Part shown: piece after piece, positions 10,559 to 23,300 of the stretch
Layout: each line of letters begins with the position of its first letter
Position numbering within the stretch: position 1 is the stretch's first letter
DNA from: Nissolia schottii
Lineage: Eukaryota; Streptophyta; Magnoliopsida; Fabales; Fabaceae
NCBI GenBank assembly: GCA_003254905.1
Contig: QANU01004362.1
Span: 1-64,000 of the forward strand
Reading direction: 5' to 3'
Length of the DNA: 64,000 nt
Made by a program: the position numbers and the translations under genes
The notes under the pieces: model-generated
Told to the model about the DNA's origin: nothing
Databases searched by the model: none
The model's input: the letters and a program-made list of their open reading frames with translations, nothing else

Positions 10559-13500
10559 TAAACTCATACATAATGTATTCACATCTTATTAGGAATTTTA
10601 GTTCTTTAAATAATATATAGTTGTGATTATTATTTCTTTAAAGAAAATTGATTCAATTAATTTAACTAAATGATTATATAAAATTGATTAAAATTCAATT
10701 TATAATAAGATCACAAAAGTTATTTGACTTGAAATAAAATGTTAGAGATGGCTCAGTGAAGTTAATTTTCTTTATTTTAAAAATAACAGAGAGATGGGAG
10801 CAACGAAGGAATAGAATAGATACTTTCATTTTAAAATTAGTTACGTCACAAAAATTTAAATTGTCTTACTAATATTAAGAAAACTCTACTTATTCAAAAG
10901 TTTTATATCTTTATCTTTTATCACATGACCAATTTTAACAACAAACATCATATCGATCAAATTTCCAACTAACTAAAACTCATTATTTTCACTATTCCCC
11001 AGATCAATTGGTCAAGTGGTCGAAGAAAAATAAACGAATTACGGCTGACTATTACCTTTTTGCATACAAAATTTCCAATAGTCTGAATCCGCCACCAAGG
11101 GTTCCTATTAGTTGTCAATTAATTATTAATTATGCTATACAAGGTTTAAAAACTTATATATTTTAATATTCCTATTCATATAATAAGATACTTATTATAC
11201 ATTTTATACATTACTTCACTTCTTTCCAAATAATTGTTAAGTAATAGTATCAAAATAAAATAATTGTTAAGTAAAGGTTAACACATAATTTAAAAAAAAT
11301 GATATTGGTAATACTAAAAAAATATTAAGTACTGGACCAGAGTATTTCTAAATTTCATTAGCATAATAAAACTCTACTCTCTTTGCCTATATAGCCATTG
11401 ATAAGCTTATAAAATTAAATTATAATGGTACGTGTTATTTAAAAAAAAATCACCACTAGTTGATATTTAAAATTAACGGATATTCTAAATTCTATAATAT
11501 AAAAAAATGACAATTATTTTAAACCCAAAATATATTGTAAAAAAGATTACACGTATTTTAAAATATCTAAATTTAATTATTGATCCATTTAAAAATTTTC
11601 ATGTAAATTAGTGGATTTTTTTTATAATAAAATTGTGGGACTCACAATTTTGATAATGAAACATTAATAGGTATTCTTCCTCCAACAAATACACTTTCTA
11701 ATAATCGAATGAGAAGACCACCCGCTTTTCGTTTGTCCAACGTTTTATTAATTGTAAATTAGTGGATTTGTACCAACCAACTGTTTGGCTTTTCATAATT
11801 GTCATAATTGGTACGTGGAAAACGGGATTTACTTTCCCTATTAAGCAAAACTATGTCAGCCCTATATTAATGAAAAATAAAAGGCAATAGTCCACGTTCA
11901 CGATAATGTAGGAAATGGTGACCATTCATAATCCAGCCATCTCTTTTTTATTTCTTCTAATGGGACCATTCTTCTGCGAAACCAAAAGAAAAGAAACACA
12001 CGAAAAAGGAGAGAAGCCACCTTTTTTTGTATTTTTCTCTTAATTAATGCGCTTCACAAGCAAAATTCACCCGTTCATCTCTAGGCAATTTCTTTGAAGT
12101 GAGTGGTTTAAGATTGTCTAAATTATTATAAAAGATATTTTATTTATATTTTTAAACAACGTGAGATTTAACAAATCATTTCACATCTATTTATTGAATA
12201 TTTTAAAAAATGAAATTTTTAGAGTTAGATATCTATGAGTGACACAATAATAAATTAATTGAGAAGGTCTTAAATTAATTTTAAAAATTAATTCATAAGA
12301 GAAAATCGCACACTCTTATAATATTTACTTTAACTATGTTTTTTTTTCTGATAAATAATGTTATTTCTTGACAAGGTACAAGAAATTTTACTCTACCAAC
12401 GCTTAACAAGGCTTGACAAGTCTTAACACAAGTGAATATTGTTTTTCACATTTGTTGAATAAAATCAAAATCCCAGAAAAGTTGACCATTGATGTAGACA
12501 GCATTTATTGTTAGGGTTGGCCAACAGTTAAAACACCTGCAAATGACCAACGACTACTCAAGAGTAATATTGTGACCTGATCAGTTGAAAAAGTGAAAAA
12601 AAAGAAAGAAAAAGGTTCAAGCATGTGGTTCTCTGCAAAGACCCTACTCCTACTTTTTTAGATAGCCATGAACTTTAGGAATTAATTAGTTTTATACTTT
12701 ATATTTTATAATATGAAGGGTAATTGTAATCTTGAGTTTTCCTAGCTGGTGATATCTAAACAATGTTTAATGACAGAATAACGAATTAGTTATTAAAGGC
12801 ATAGGCTTAAACTAGTAATAAAGAGTTCTATAGATTTTTTTAAGTAATCTTAGTATATTTAGGATTCTATTATGTTGTTTATTATCATATTGGAAGAATA
12901 TTGTAAAATTAAATCAATAACTATATATAATCAACTGTGCAAGATAAAAATGGTAAATCATACTCAGTGGCAAAAGTTTTAATTGTCACAAATAGTTGAT
13001 GTCAAAATATAATAATTTCATAAAAAAATCTCTTTAATTACATTAATACATAAAACTAAATTATGGCCAACTATAACTAATTTTATATAAAACTACGTCT
13101 GGTATCGACTTATCGGGTTCAATTTATTCAATAACTAAATCGATCACCTTCAACTTAATTTGATCGGATTCTACCTAATGTGACTTAAACCAACCCTAAC
13201 CAATTGAACTTGTTTGGCTTGGTTGAGTCAGGTTGACCGTTTATGCTCTTAGCTAAATGCTTCTCATTGCTATATCTATGTTAATTGTAACTTCACTAAT
13301 AGAGGTTAATTAAAACCGTCACTAACACATAAAACCAACAGCCACAGGCCCACAAACAATTTCTTTTTGTGGTGTGCATCCATTCTGATCATGTACATGG
13401 AAGTTGAAAGTTTATTTGATATGTGTTTCCATTTTTATATTCAGTCTGTTTTGAATTTTTTAAAATTTTATAAAAGAAACGGTAAAAAAAATAATAATTA

Positions 13501-13845
13501 CATATAAAAAATTTCTGTTTTTACTTTTTTTTTTACATAATTCTAAAAAGAAAAAGAAAAAAAAGATGATTGAAAACATAAAATGGAAAAAAAAAACGAT
13601 TAGACATTTTTAAGTGTCAAATTCTAATTAGCCTATGTATTTGTCGATAATACTTTAGTGACGTGGTACCTAGTGTCAAATACTATCCATTGCTAGATCC
13701 GTCAGAAACTAAAATATACCCTAGTAAAGGTTGAAATCCGTTGATAAATCTATATATCAGGTATATTTGGGAAAGAAACCAAAAAAAAAAAATTAATTAT
13801 TTTCATGGTGCCGATAATTATTTTTTGATGAAGGAAAAAGCTCGA
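10559..13845. other. AT-rich intergenic DNA, no gene recognised
   Basis: Over 3 kb of A/T-rich sequence with short, degenerate repeats. At 13,090-13,250 there are phrases like TTATCGGGTTCAATTTATTC and TTTGGCTTGGTTGAGTCAGG that resemble degenerate hAT-type MITEs, but I cannot pair the ends. No open frame with protein-like composition, tRNA or rRNA is seen. Confidence 0.5.
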
Positions 13846-13851
13846 ACCGAT

Positions 13852-14145
13852 GCAAAGACGGACCCAAGATGAGTACAAAGTGGGGGCGAAAATAAATATT
13901 ATTATATGTACGCCAATTTTTTTAAGTAAAAAAATAAGTATAGATTAATAGGGTAAGAAGAACTGAGTTAAGTAAAAAAAAAAAAAAATAGCTGTAGGAA
14001 GATTTGAACCACCTACTTAAAGGAAGGAAAACTCATACCTCATCATTATGCTAGAATCAATTCATTCATCATTACACACACACACACACACACACAAAAT
14101 TTATAAATTTCATGGAGGAAGGCCCCCAGGTCTGTCCCCGGTTAA
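13852..14145. mobile_element. Degenerate short inverted-repeat element
   Basis: The left side GCAAAGACGGACCCAAGATG with GTGGGGGCG and the right side GGCCCCCAGGTCTGTCCCC look like the two ends of a common plant repeat whose borders read 'acggaccc...gggggc' and 'gcccc...gtccgtc'. The interior phrase GATTTGAACC is usual in that repeat. Boundaries are approximate. Confidence 0.4.
14074..14096. repeat. (AC)n microsatellite
   Basis: About eleven AC dinucleotides in the short inverted-repeat element. Confidence 0.95.
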
Positions 14146-14998
14146 AAGGAACAACAACAAAGAGCTACACAACATGAACAACAAGAAAAGGCAACGAAAA
14201 AACATGAGCAAAATATTAGGAGTAGGATCAACCAAATACCTTCATCCCAAACCCTTTCGGCATGGCCACTAAGGCAAGAGATAGGGACCACAAGAGGAGC
14301 TGTTACACGCATCCAAGAGAGATGAAGATGCAACATACTATCGACATAAAATAAAATGAACATTCAAGATGGTGCCCATAATATAAAGATCATTCAACAT
14401 TTTTAAAATATGAAAATGAGGATAAAAAATAGTTATAATTTTTTATGACTTTGTATTACTATTAATATATTTTTTTGATGTATTAATATATCTTCATTTG
14501 TTACCAATCTCTACCAAGGTCTAGTCTCCAGACATTTTCACTAAATCTTTACATCCGTCGATTCACCTACTTAATGTCGAAGCTTGGCTTCAAAGACATT
14601 CACCAACCAGTTTGTGGGGCTATCACCAGCATCATCGAAAAACTAGTAATCAATTTTTACTGTTATTGTTAGTTTTCCGTTATTTGTGTAGTTAGAAAAA
14701 AAAAAAAAAAACTAGTTAGTTTCTCAATACTTGAGCTCACTAGCATTAGTATATAAGGCAGCTCACACTACTTTACCACTGATCAATGAACAAGTCACCT
14801 TGATTCAATTTCATTTCTGGTTGCAAGTTAATTTATCAAATATAAATTTTTATGCTTAAATGTAAACTATGTGGAACTTTATGTTAATGCTTATGTATTA
14901 GATTATGCCATTGCCCTGTTATCTAAATATTATTATAGATTCGCCACTAATCTATTCTATAAGAAGTGCCAGGAGTTTGCCCTAGCAACTTTCCATGT
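14146..14998. other. Intergenic DNA with a possible copia LTR fragment
   Basis: At about 14,640-14,830 the phrases TAGTTAGTTTCTC, TATATAAGGCAGCTCACAC and CTTGATTCAATTTCATTTC resemble a short copia-type LTR (TATA box plus R region), but no TG...CA ends or primer-binding site could be fixed. The rest is unassigned. Confidence 0.35.
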
Positions 14999-15327
14999 GT
15001 AATGCCTTGTGTGACTTTTTCTTAATTTGCTCATCAATCAGTAGCTGTGACTGTATGAGTATAATTGTCCATTCAAATGAGATTTTGTGTAAGCGCCACG
15101 TGTCAGCATTAGAGTTGGTAGCTTCTTTTACACATTTCTAACTTTTATGTCTTGTGTGACTTTTTTTTAATTTTGCACATCAATCAGTAGTTGTGATGCA
15201 TCAAAAATGTAATCAATAATTGTGACTGTATGGGTATAATTGTTCATTCAAATGAGATTTTGTGTATGCGCCATGTGTCAGCATTAGAGTTTGGTAGCTT
15301 CTATTACACATCTCCTTAACTTTTATG
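14999..15327. repeat. Imperfect tandem duplication with a G-box-like motif
   Basis: Two adjacent copies start at CCTTGTGTGAC/TCTTGTGTGAC (about 15,003 and 15,151) and share TCAATCAGTAG, GACTGTATG, TATAATTG, ATTCAAATGAGATTTTGTGT and GTGTCAGCATTAGAGTT. The second copy carries about 25 extra bases (TGATGCATCAAAAATGTAAT region). The first has CGCCACGTGTCAG, with a CACGTG core; the second has ATGTG there instead. No gene is obvious next to it, so a regulatory role is not supported. Confidence 0.7.
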
Positions 15328-15584
15328 TATTTTTTTTTTTCTTTTCCTCTTCTCATCTAAAATCCTTTTTTGCTCTCCCATCTTCTCTTTTCTTCTTTTT
15401 GTTTTTGTTCTCTTCTCTTTTTTCCTCTCCCAAAACTTAACATCGTTAGGTTAGGATGCTATTTCTTTGTATGTTATCCAGTCCTATTTTTTTCTCCATT
15501 TTCAGTCACATGTCAGTTGTCCGACATTTTCTCCCTGTTTTGTTCGTTGGTTGCATTTTGGTGTTGGTTGGATCAAGAAAAACA

Positions 15585-16080
15585 TTAATTATCGTCAGAA
15601 TTATCATCAGATTTTTTTTATTATCATCAAAATTTTGACTTTCCGTCAGACTTATTGACGAAAACGAGACTGACGGTATAAGCCTCAATGGTAAATTATT
15701 ATCATAAGAGTGACACAACCGACGATAATTACCATCGCTTTAAGCCGACACAAATGGAGGTTCGGGAATAGTTCATACTGAACTAGTTATCGTCGACTAA
15801 AACTAACAGTAATAGTATTAACATTTTATTCTATTTACCGTCAATTAATTTCGATCGAAATTTCATGCTATTTGTACAAAAATTCTGACAATTTACCGTC
15901 AGTGATATCCAACAGTAATATATTAATATTTATTAAATTTACTATCGATTTTAACCGACGATAATTTGTCCAATTTACTATCAAAAAAACTGACGGTAAT
16001 TATTATTATACTAATATTTTAAAACTACTACCGTCGGTATATTACTGTGAGTAATATCTGGTGGTAAAGATAAATTGTTA
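15585..16080. mobile_element. CACTA-type subterminal repeat block (CCGTCAG/CTGACGG words)
   Basis: About ten copies of CGTCA or TGACG words (CCGTCAG, CTGACGG, CCGACGATAATT, ATCGTCGAC) occur in both orientations over 500 bp. Clusters of this type flank plant CACTA elements. Just outside, GGATCAAGAAAAACA (about 15,577) could be a decayed terminus of the CACTACAAGAAAAAC type. The block lies next to a minus-strand DUF4216 remnant, consistent with one end of a decayed CACTA transposon. Confidence 0.5.
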
Positions 16081-16547
16081 TTTAATTCAATAAATTATAT
16101 ATTAAATAAATATTTAATAATTTAATTACTTAATCCATTCAATTATTTAATTCTATAAATTATATAGAAAATAAATATATAATTATATAATTACTAAATT
16201 ACATAAATATTAAATTCATTAATATTTTTACTAAATATAATAAATAATTTTATAGTTATCTAAACATAATAATAAGACATTCCATAGAGAATCAAAAAGT
16301 TTAATTTAAAATTTAATTAAATAAATGTACATTTAATCCAATTAATGTTTTAATTAAATATAATAAATAAATAAATAAATAGAGTATTCAACCAAATATT
16401 TATCTATTTATTTTAATATATAAATAATAAATTATCCTTATAAATAATTATATACTAAAAATGAATTTGTACAATACAAGTTAATAAGAAAATTACACAT
16501 AATATTCAAATGAAATTGTGTTACAAATTCTCAAATAATTACATATA

Positions 16548-17290
16548 CTATTCTGAAAGTTCAAAATTGTCATCGTAATTTTTGGAACTAAGTTCACTAT
16601 CGAACTCTTCTTCTTTTTCACTATCATTATATACATCAATTTCTTCATCACTTGCATGTTGTTGGAGGTTAGGAAGTTCAACTATGTTAGGGTCATAATC
16701 AAATGTACTACTACCTAATGTGGTAGGCATTTGAGACTCAACAATTATCGTTGCAAGGATTGACTCCGACAATTGATATGCTTGATCAAATTTATTGTCT
16801 GAAGATTTTGTGTCATCAAACTCAATTCGACCGCTTGGTTTGCATCTTATCACAACTTTCCAACTTGATTGGCTAGCTCCTGGATAGTTTGCGTAATAAA
16901 CTTGTTTTGCTCTTTCAGCAATAATGAACGGATCATACCCCCTATACTGCCTTGTAGGATTAATCTCAATGGTCTACTAGTCGGGGTGAGTCCGAGTTTC
17001 ATTTGGATCATACCAATCACAGCATAAAAGTACAACATGATGGACCATTGTGCTCATATTCTAATTAAATTTGTTTAAGTACTCCATACCAATCATTGGT
17101 TATTTTAGCAGTATTAGAATATTCACCCTTAACCCAAACCCCACTATTGTTAATTTGTTATTTGTCCCATTGTCCATTCAGATGTGTGGAACTTGCATCC
17201 ATTAACAAAATAAATAGGTCAACTAATTGCTTTGTTCATAAGTCCCCATGACAAACTCATCAAGTGATGGTCGTTGCTACAGCGATTTTG
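16548..17290 (-). pseudogene. CACTA transposon DUF4216-domain remnant
   Basis: Minus-strand translation gives, in order, N-G-C-K-F-H-T (about 17,190), N-N-S-G-V-W-V-K-G-E-Y-S-N-T, D-W-Y-G-V-L-K-Q-I, L-E-Y-E-H-N-G, then around 16,980-16,850 words like D-P-F-I-I-A-E-x-A-K-Q-V-Y-Y, and S-S-W-K-V-V-I-R-C-K-P-S-G-R-I. This is the typical series of DUF4216, a domain found C-terminal to TNP2 in plant CACTA transposases. The frame is interrupted by stops and frame changes (for example a stop after K-Q-I near 17,085 and a frame change near 17,020). A 101-codon acidic tail (16,548-16,853; D/E/S-rich) follows. TNP2 itself was not found. It is dead. Confidence 0.65.
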
Positions 17291-17315
17291 CACCTATATA
17301 GATTTTAAAACTAAG

Positions 17316-17341
17316 TTATATATATATATATATATATATAT
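17316..17341. repeat. (TA)n microsatellite
   Basis: Uninterrupted TA run. Confidence 0.95.
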
Positions 17342-18483
17342 GATTACGATAAAAGAAATTGTTCAATTAAAATATATAGTTTAAAGTTGTAAATACATAA
17401 TATGTAAACCACAAAAGAAACATTTGATCGGAGCATTGTTGGATTGTGGTGTTGTATTAGGATTTTAGACGAAGTATCATCTTCATTTTTCACCATGTTC
17501 GACACGAATATAAAATGCAACAACAAAAGGTGTTAAATATTTCACTAAAATATGATTAATAAAATAATGACTTATCCTTCAAATTTATGAACTTATATTT
17601 CGCTATAAAAGTATAATTAATAATCATTTTCGTATCCTCCGAGGATTAACACTTATAAACTAATAAAATAATTGACGTAGACAAAATTTACCCACGCATG
17701 TTGTGAATCCGAGCGCTAGTGTATATTAAAATGTACACGCGTTTGCTCACAATAAGGTGTTTTTATCATAAACCATTCACGTAACTACCGTAAGAATCAT
17801 ATAGTTTTAATGAAAAAAATGTCACACACTTACACTCATAATGTATCAAATATATCCCATAATAAATTTCATGCAAGATGTCATTCTTCAATGACAAAAT
17901 TTGAAGGGCAATAGGGCATTTAGTTTTTCTAGTGTGATAGTCTTCTTGAGCAACATTATTTGCTTTATTATTTTTTTTATATAATTTATGGTATCTCATT
18001 CTATAATGATTGTTGTGTTTATTATCTCAAGTTATAGATTTGGAATCACCAGCGCAAATAAGACCACCTTCTTCTCCTAGTCCTAACCTGATGTCCAAGG
18101 ATTATCGAAAATTAACTAGTTTCTCATCAACATTAGATTTATTAGTTAGTTCAATCATAGGTTTATTAAGGAACTTGAGTTTTTATGTTTTTGCAATATA
18201 ATTAAGACAATGCTCATATGTAATTTTTACTATTGTTGTAGAGTATTATGGATCTTTCTATGGTAGTTGACATTTTATGTAAAAAGTATACACTATGAAT
18301 CTTTATAAAATTTTATATTTGACATTTGATAATATATTATGAATGATTTCTTGTAAAATAATTTTTTTATTGCATTACATTAATTATTGAAGCATTTGAA
18401 AAAAATAAAATTTGATAGGAAAATAAATAAAATATAATTAAAATTGTATAATTTAAAGTAAAGGAATTGTGATTTTCAGAATA
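17342..18483. other. AT-rich DNA between CACTA remnants
   Basis: No gene is recognised. It may be decayed interior of the CACTA element whose DUF4216 part lies just upstream. Confidence 0.4.
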
Positions 18484-18689
18484 CTGAAAATAGCGGCGGT
18501 TGTAAACCGCTGCAATAAATTTTAAACAATAAATTCCGCGGCGTATTTTTCAGATTTTTAAATTCTATGGCGATTTAGAACCGCCGCGAAACAAAACGAA
18601 AATTCAGATTTAAATATTTGTGACGGTTACAAACCGCAGCTAAATTTGCAGTCTAGTACTGTTGAACCGCTGCTATATGCCTGCCAGTG
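18484..18689. mobile_element. Right end of a second CACTA-type element (GCGG/CCGC subterminal repeats)
   Basis: Within 200 bp there are alternating GCGGCGGTT, AACCGCTGC, CCGCGGCG, GAACCGCCGCG, GTTACAAACCGCAGC and TTGAACCGCTGC words. The block ends in GCCTGCCAGTG at 18,689, whose inverse CACTGGCAGGC has the CACT start of CACTA termini. The subterminal words differ from those at 15.6 kb and 4.9 kb, so this is a separate family. The matching left end was not found. Confidence 0.5.
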
Positions 18690-21632
18690 GTGAATTTATG
18701 ATGCACATGTAATTGATAGGGTGGGTAAAATAGTTAGTTAGGCAGCTATAACTGAATAACAGCTGGCATTGTAACTGATTTGCTGTTATATGGTGCTTGT
18801 AAGCAGAAGGCATACTCATTGATTGGAATATACATCTCTCACTCTCATTCTCTGCTTCCTCTCTATCCCTCTCTGTTCTCTCTATCCCCCTTTCTATCCT
18901 AACATTGGTATCAGAGCTTTTTTCGATCCAACCATGGCTGACGCGACGAGGCTACAGACGGCGATGCGCGAATCGGAAGAACGGATTATGGCGGCGATCG
19001 AGCCGCAGTTGCACGCGATGGAGGAGCGGTTCGAAAGGCGNCTACCTAGAATCGATGACCTTCTGGACCAGTTGAAGGACGCAAAGATCTCCTCGAGGAT
19101 TGATTTACGGTCTGGCTACCACTAGATTAGAGTATGAGAAGAGGATATAGCTAAGACAGCTTTCCGATCCCGTTACGGTCATTAGGAGTTCATGGTAATG
19201 TCCTTCGGATTGACGAATGCTCCCACAATCTTTATGGATTACATGCATAGGATCTTTCGTGAGTATTTGGATGACTACGTGATTGTCTTCATCGATGACA
19301 TTCTAGTGTACTTGAAGAGTGAAGAAGAGCACACTAGGCACCTGCAGATAGTCTTGGAGATTCTAAGAGACAAGAAGTTATACGCCAAGCTCTCTAAGTG
19401 CGAGTTTTCGGCCAGGAAGGTACAATTTCTCGGCCATGTGATCTCAGACCAGGGAGTGGCAGTAGATCCTAGCAAAGTTGACGCAGTCAGAACGTGGGTT
19501 AGTTACAGAGCTACGGAGCTTTTTGGGATTTGCCGGATATTATCGGAGGTTTACCCAAGGATTCTCCCAGATTACTTTGCCGTTGACGAAGCTGACCAGG
19601 AAGGGAGCAAAGATGGTTTGGTCCACTGAATGTGAAAGAAGTTTTGGCGAGTTAAAGGAGAGGTTGACCACCGCTCCAGTACTAGTGTTGCTTTATCCCT
19701 AGGAACCTTTCGAGGTGTATTGTGATGCGTCAGGTGCCGGACTTGGATGTGTACTGATGCAACGACGCCAGGTGATAGCCTATGCCTCTAGGCAGTTGAA
19801 GCAGCATGAGGTAAACTACCCTACGCATGATCTAGAATTGGCTGCGGTAGATTTTGCACTTAAGATATGGAGGCATTATTTGTATGGAGTTCAGTTTGAG
19901 GTATATTTGGATCACCAAAGTTTGAAATACCTGTTCGACTAGAAGGAACTGAATATGCGCCAAAGGAGGTGGACTGAATTTCTTAAGGATTATGACTTCA
20001 ATCTTAACTATCACCCTGGGAAAGCCAATGTTGTAGCTAATGCTTTGAGCCGAAGGTCATTGCAGATGGCTCAGATGATGGTGCAGGAAGCGAAGCTGAT
20101 AGAGGAATTTCGTGACCTCGATTTGACGGTTGCACGCCAACATAACTGATTGACAGTGTATCCCCAACAAGTCAGTAGTGAGTTCAAGCACAAAGTTAAA
20201 GAGCTCAGAGGAACTGTCAGGACGACACTTGGTGTAAGTTCCGCAAGGTAGTAGAAGAAGGGAAGATTAAGGAAGTGACGACAGATGACGACGAAATCTT
20301 GCGATTCAACATTCGCATTTGCGTGCCCAACGAAGGAAGCTTAAGGGAAGATATCCTGAAGGAAGCACACAAAAGTCATTTCACAATGCACCCAGGCACC
20401 AACAAAATGTACCATGATCTCAAGCAGATGTTTTGCTGGCCAGGATTGAAAAGGGATGTCGAGGACTGGGTACAGAAGTGCTTGGTTTGTCAGAAAGTGA
20501 AAATTGAGCACCAGAAATCGCCAGGGTTGTTGAATCCTCCAGAGATTCCAGAATGGAAGTGGGAAGCCATAGCAATGGATTTTGTTTCGAGATTGCCACG
20601 TACTCAGACAGGAGTAGATGCCATCTGGGTAATTGTCGACAGACTGACTAAGGCTGCTCACTTTATTCCGATCAAGATGACTTACCCGTTGGAGAAGTTT
20701 GTGCAGCTATATGTCAAGGACGTGGTAAGGTTACATGGAGTACTATCTTCCATTATCTCAGACAGAGATCCTAGGTTTACTTATAGATTCTGGACTATTT
20801 TTCAGAAGGCATATGGGTCTCAATTGCACTTAAGTTCCGCGTATCACCCTCAGACGGATGGTTAGTCGGAGCAAACTATCTAGACTCTAGAGGATATGCT
20901 ACGAGCCTATGCGTTAGACACGCTAGGAAATTGGCAAGAAATCAAGCTAGCATTGGTATGGTTCTGTTCGAAGCTCTATATGGCCAGAAGTGCCAATCGC
21001 CGTTATGCTGGAACGACAGTAGGCAGTACCGCGGACTAGACCTTGAAGAAACCCGAGAGGCAGAATAATTGATGAAGCTGTTGCGTCAGAGAGTGTTCAC
21101 GGCGCAAAGTCGACAGAAAAGCTATGCTGACAACCGGAGAAGACTGCTCGAGTTCCACGAGGGAGATTATGTCTTCCTAAGGTTACTCCGGCAACAGGTA
21201 TTGGAAGGTCATTGAAGATCAGGAAGCTGAACCCCCGATTCATTAGACCCTTCCAGATCTTGGAACGTATTGGACCTGTAGCCTATCGGAGAGCTCTTTC
21301 GTCGAACCTAGCCAACATCCACAATGTCTTTCATGTCTCCCAGCTACCTGAGTACTATGCGTCCCCGACCACGTGTTACAGCCATAACAGATACAACTGA
21401 GAGAAGATTTAGCTCTACCGCTCGCACCTCAGCGATTTATTGATCACAAGACTCGCCAGACGCGAAGTAAGGAGATTCCTATGGTACGAGTAGTATGGGC
21501 AAACGGGGAATTAGAAGAGCAGACATAGGAGCTAGAAGCTAACATGAAGAGAGCCTATCCAGAATTGTTTGAAAGGTATGAACTATTCTTGCCCTTAAAT
21601 TTCAAGGACGAAATTTTTCTAAGGGGGTGGAA

Positions 21633-23300
21633 TGTAACATCCCTTTTTTTCTTAGTAAGAATTTCGCCGAACAACTGCTCATAGAACCTTGGGTAAGAGT
21701 AAATGTGTGGAAGTCTGTAGGAATTATTTTGTTTGGTTTTGGCCAAGTTAGATGACACTCAAATGATTCCTACTGACCCTCAGAATCGGATGATGAGATT
21801 GAACTGACCGTTAAACAGAGTTCTGCGAAGTTTCAGACGATTCTGCAGACACTAAAACGGCTCCGTTTAGCCTGTAGAATTGAGCAGAGAGCCCTAAGTG
21901 TCTGGAAACCCAACCGGTACCAGGGAAAGGTTTTAAACACCTTAAGATAGCCCCACGATCCCATTGGGACGGTTGGGAAATAACGAAACCGCGAGCGGAA
22001 CAGCGGTTTACGGTCACCAGGGCTCGATGACGTGTTAAAGGTATCTGCGAAAAATACTCCTCCGGAGAAAAATTCACAAATATGTTAAAGCATTGATATT
22101 CCCATGACCAGGGAAATTAGAGGATCGCGCCGGTACAAGCGGAATATTTTTCGGACGACCGTGCGTGACGCACCGACATTGCGAACGATAAAACACGAGC
22201 GAAACGGAACCGGGAGAAAGTCAAATTTTGGACAGCCCACGTGAGGGAATCAGATTCAAGGAAAATAATTTAAAATTCAAAACATTATTCATGATGTGAC
22301 ATAAAGATTATCATTTGAATTAATTAATTATAAATGAAATTAAAAAGGGCAAAATTGTAATTATGCTTAGGGGCAAAAATGTAATTAGGGGAGGCAGAAT
22401 TTTGGCTATAAATAACCATCCATAACCATAAAAAACATCGGAAAAATTCCTATCCTAGGGGAAACTCTGTCCGTGTGCTCCGTGATTTCGCCGAAGAAAC
22501 TCCATCAAGAAGCCTGGATCGCACCCGAAGCTAGGAGGACGACTTCCCCCACACTTCTTCCACCACCGAACAGCCCTCCAAGAAGTGGGTAACTTTAGTT
22601 TGCTCACCTCTTTGGTGGTTGATGCTTGGTTATGTGTTTATGTGTGTGTGTATGTCTTTATGTTTGTATGTATGTTAGAACCTATGCTAGGACTTAGGAA
22701 GACAATTCTGAAGGGTTCTGTGACCTGGATTAGATAGGTTTTGATGGTTGGAATATGTGTGAAAACCTCAAGGAGTAACCATAGCAAAGGGGAAGAGAAA
22801 GGAAAGAAAATAAAGAATTTGGTTTTCAGATTCACCAATGACCGCTGAGCAGCCCTTGGTACCGCTGAGCGGTCTGAGACCTGAAAGTGCTATGGATATT
22901 GTCTTGAGGCACATAGTCCAACGAACAATGATTTAACTGTAATTGGTAACTGATGTAAGTGCAGTATGTAAAATAATCTGTTAGCATTTCATGCATCATG
23001 ATAAGATAATTTTAAGATAACTAGAAGTAATTCTGCAATAAGTAAAGATTATGAATTGAACCATAGGGAACAAGTCATGTCATGCTGCAGGTACAGAAAG
23101 GAAAAAGATGATGAAAAGCTATATGCAAAGAAATGCTGAAAAATTCTGAGAAACATGTACAGGCCGTGATCACAAGTCCAAACGATCCTACTTCAGTAGG
23201 TCAGAGGGACATACTGAAGGTGGAAGCCCGCCACAGGTAGTGTCAATATGGCATACCTGGAGGTGTGCGGTTATTACGCCTAGCACGATCGAAAGAGGGT
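21633..23300 (+). repeat. 3' LTR of the Tekay-type element
   Basis: Starts TGTAACATCCC right after the polypurine tract. The same start and the same later landmarks (an AAGTGGGTAA junction about 950 bp in, GCATCATGATA about 1.36 kb in, AGGGAAC near 1.43 kb) recur in the LTRs at 57,868 and 61,702, so all three belong to one LTR family. A TATA-like TATAAATA occurs near 22,408. The right border is not certain; similarity to the other LTRs fades around 23,300, close to an undetermined base at 23,306. Confidence 0.65.
22841..22873. repeat. Palindrome couplet ACCGCTGAGCGGT in the Tekay LTR
   Basis: ACCGCTGAGC occurs at 22,841 and 22,861, start-to-start 20 nt; the second copy is the full near-palindrome ACCGCTGAGCGGT. 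The word is the same type as the couplets of the unrelated Athila-like LTR at 3.3-3.6 kb. Confidence 0.8.

Larger units (their letters stand above)
18708..23300 (+). mobile_element. Tekay-clade Ty3/gypsy chromovirus fossil
   Basis: A primer-binding site TTGGTATCAGAGC lies at about 18,906, behind a short LTR-like sequence starting near 18,708. Peptides then follow in the Ty3 order: a short gag start (from 18,934), reverse transcriptase (R-I-D-L-R-S-G-Y-H, Y-D-D box in the form F-I-D-D-I-L-V-Y), RNase H (D-A-S-G-A-G-L-G), integrase (H-P-G-T-N-K-M, W-P-G-L, D-A-I-W-V-I-V-D-R-L-T-K), and a chromodomain-like tail near 21,440-21,580. The order RT-RH-INT-chromodomain defines chromoviruses, and the tail and LTR resemble Tekay/Del. 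The polypurine tract AAGGGGGTGG precedes a 3' LTR at 21,633. The element is clearly broken, with on the order of ten breaks, and not functional. The segment before gag has an LTR type unlike the 3' LTR, so the locus may be a mosaic. Reverse transcriptase remains easily readable, which suggests moderate age. Confidence 0.8.

Noticed and set aside
13985-14030. tRNA-like GATTTGAACC motif
   Set aside because: There is no cloverleaf around it; the phrase belongs to a common dispersed plant repeat.
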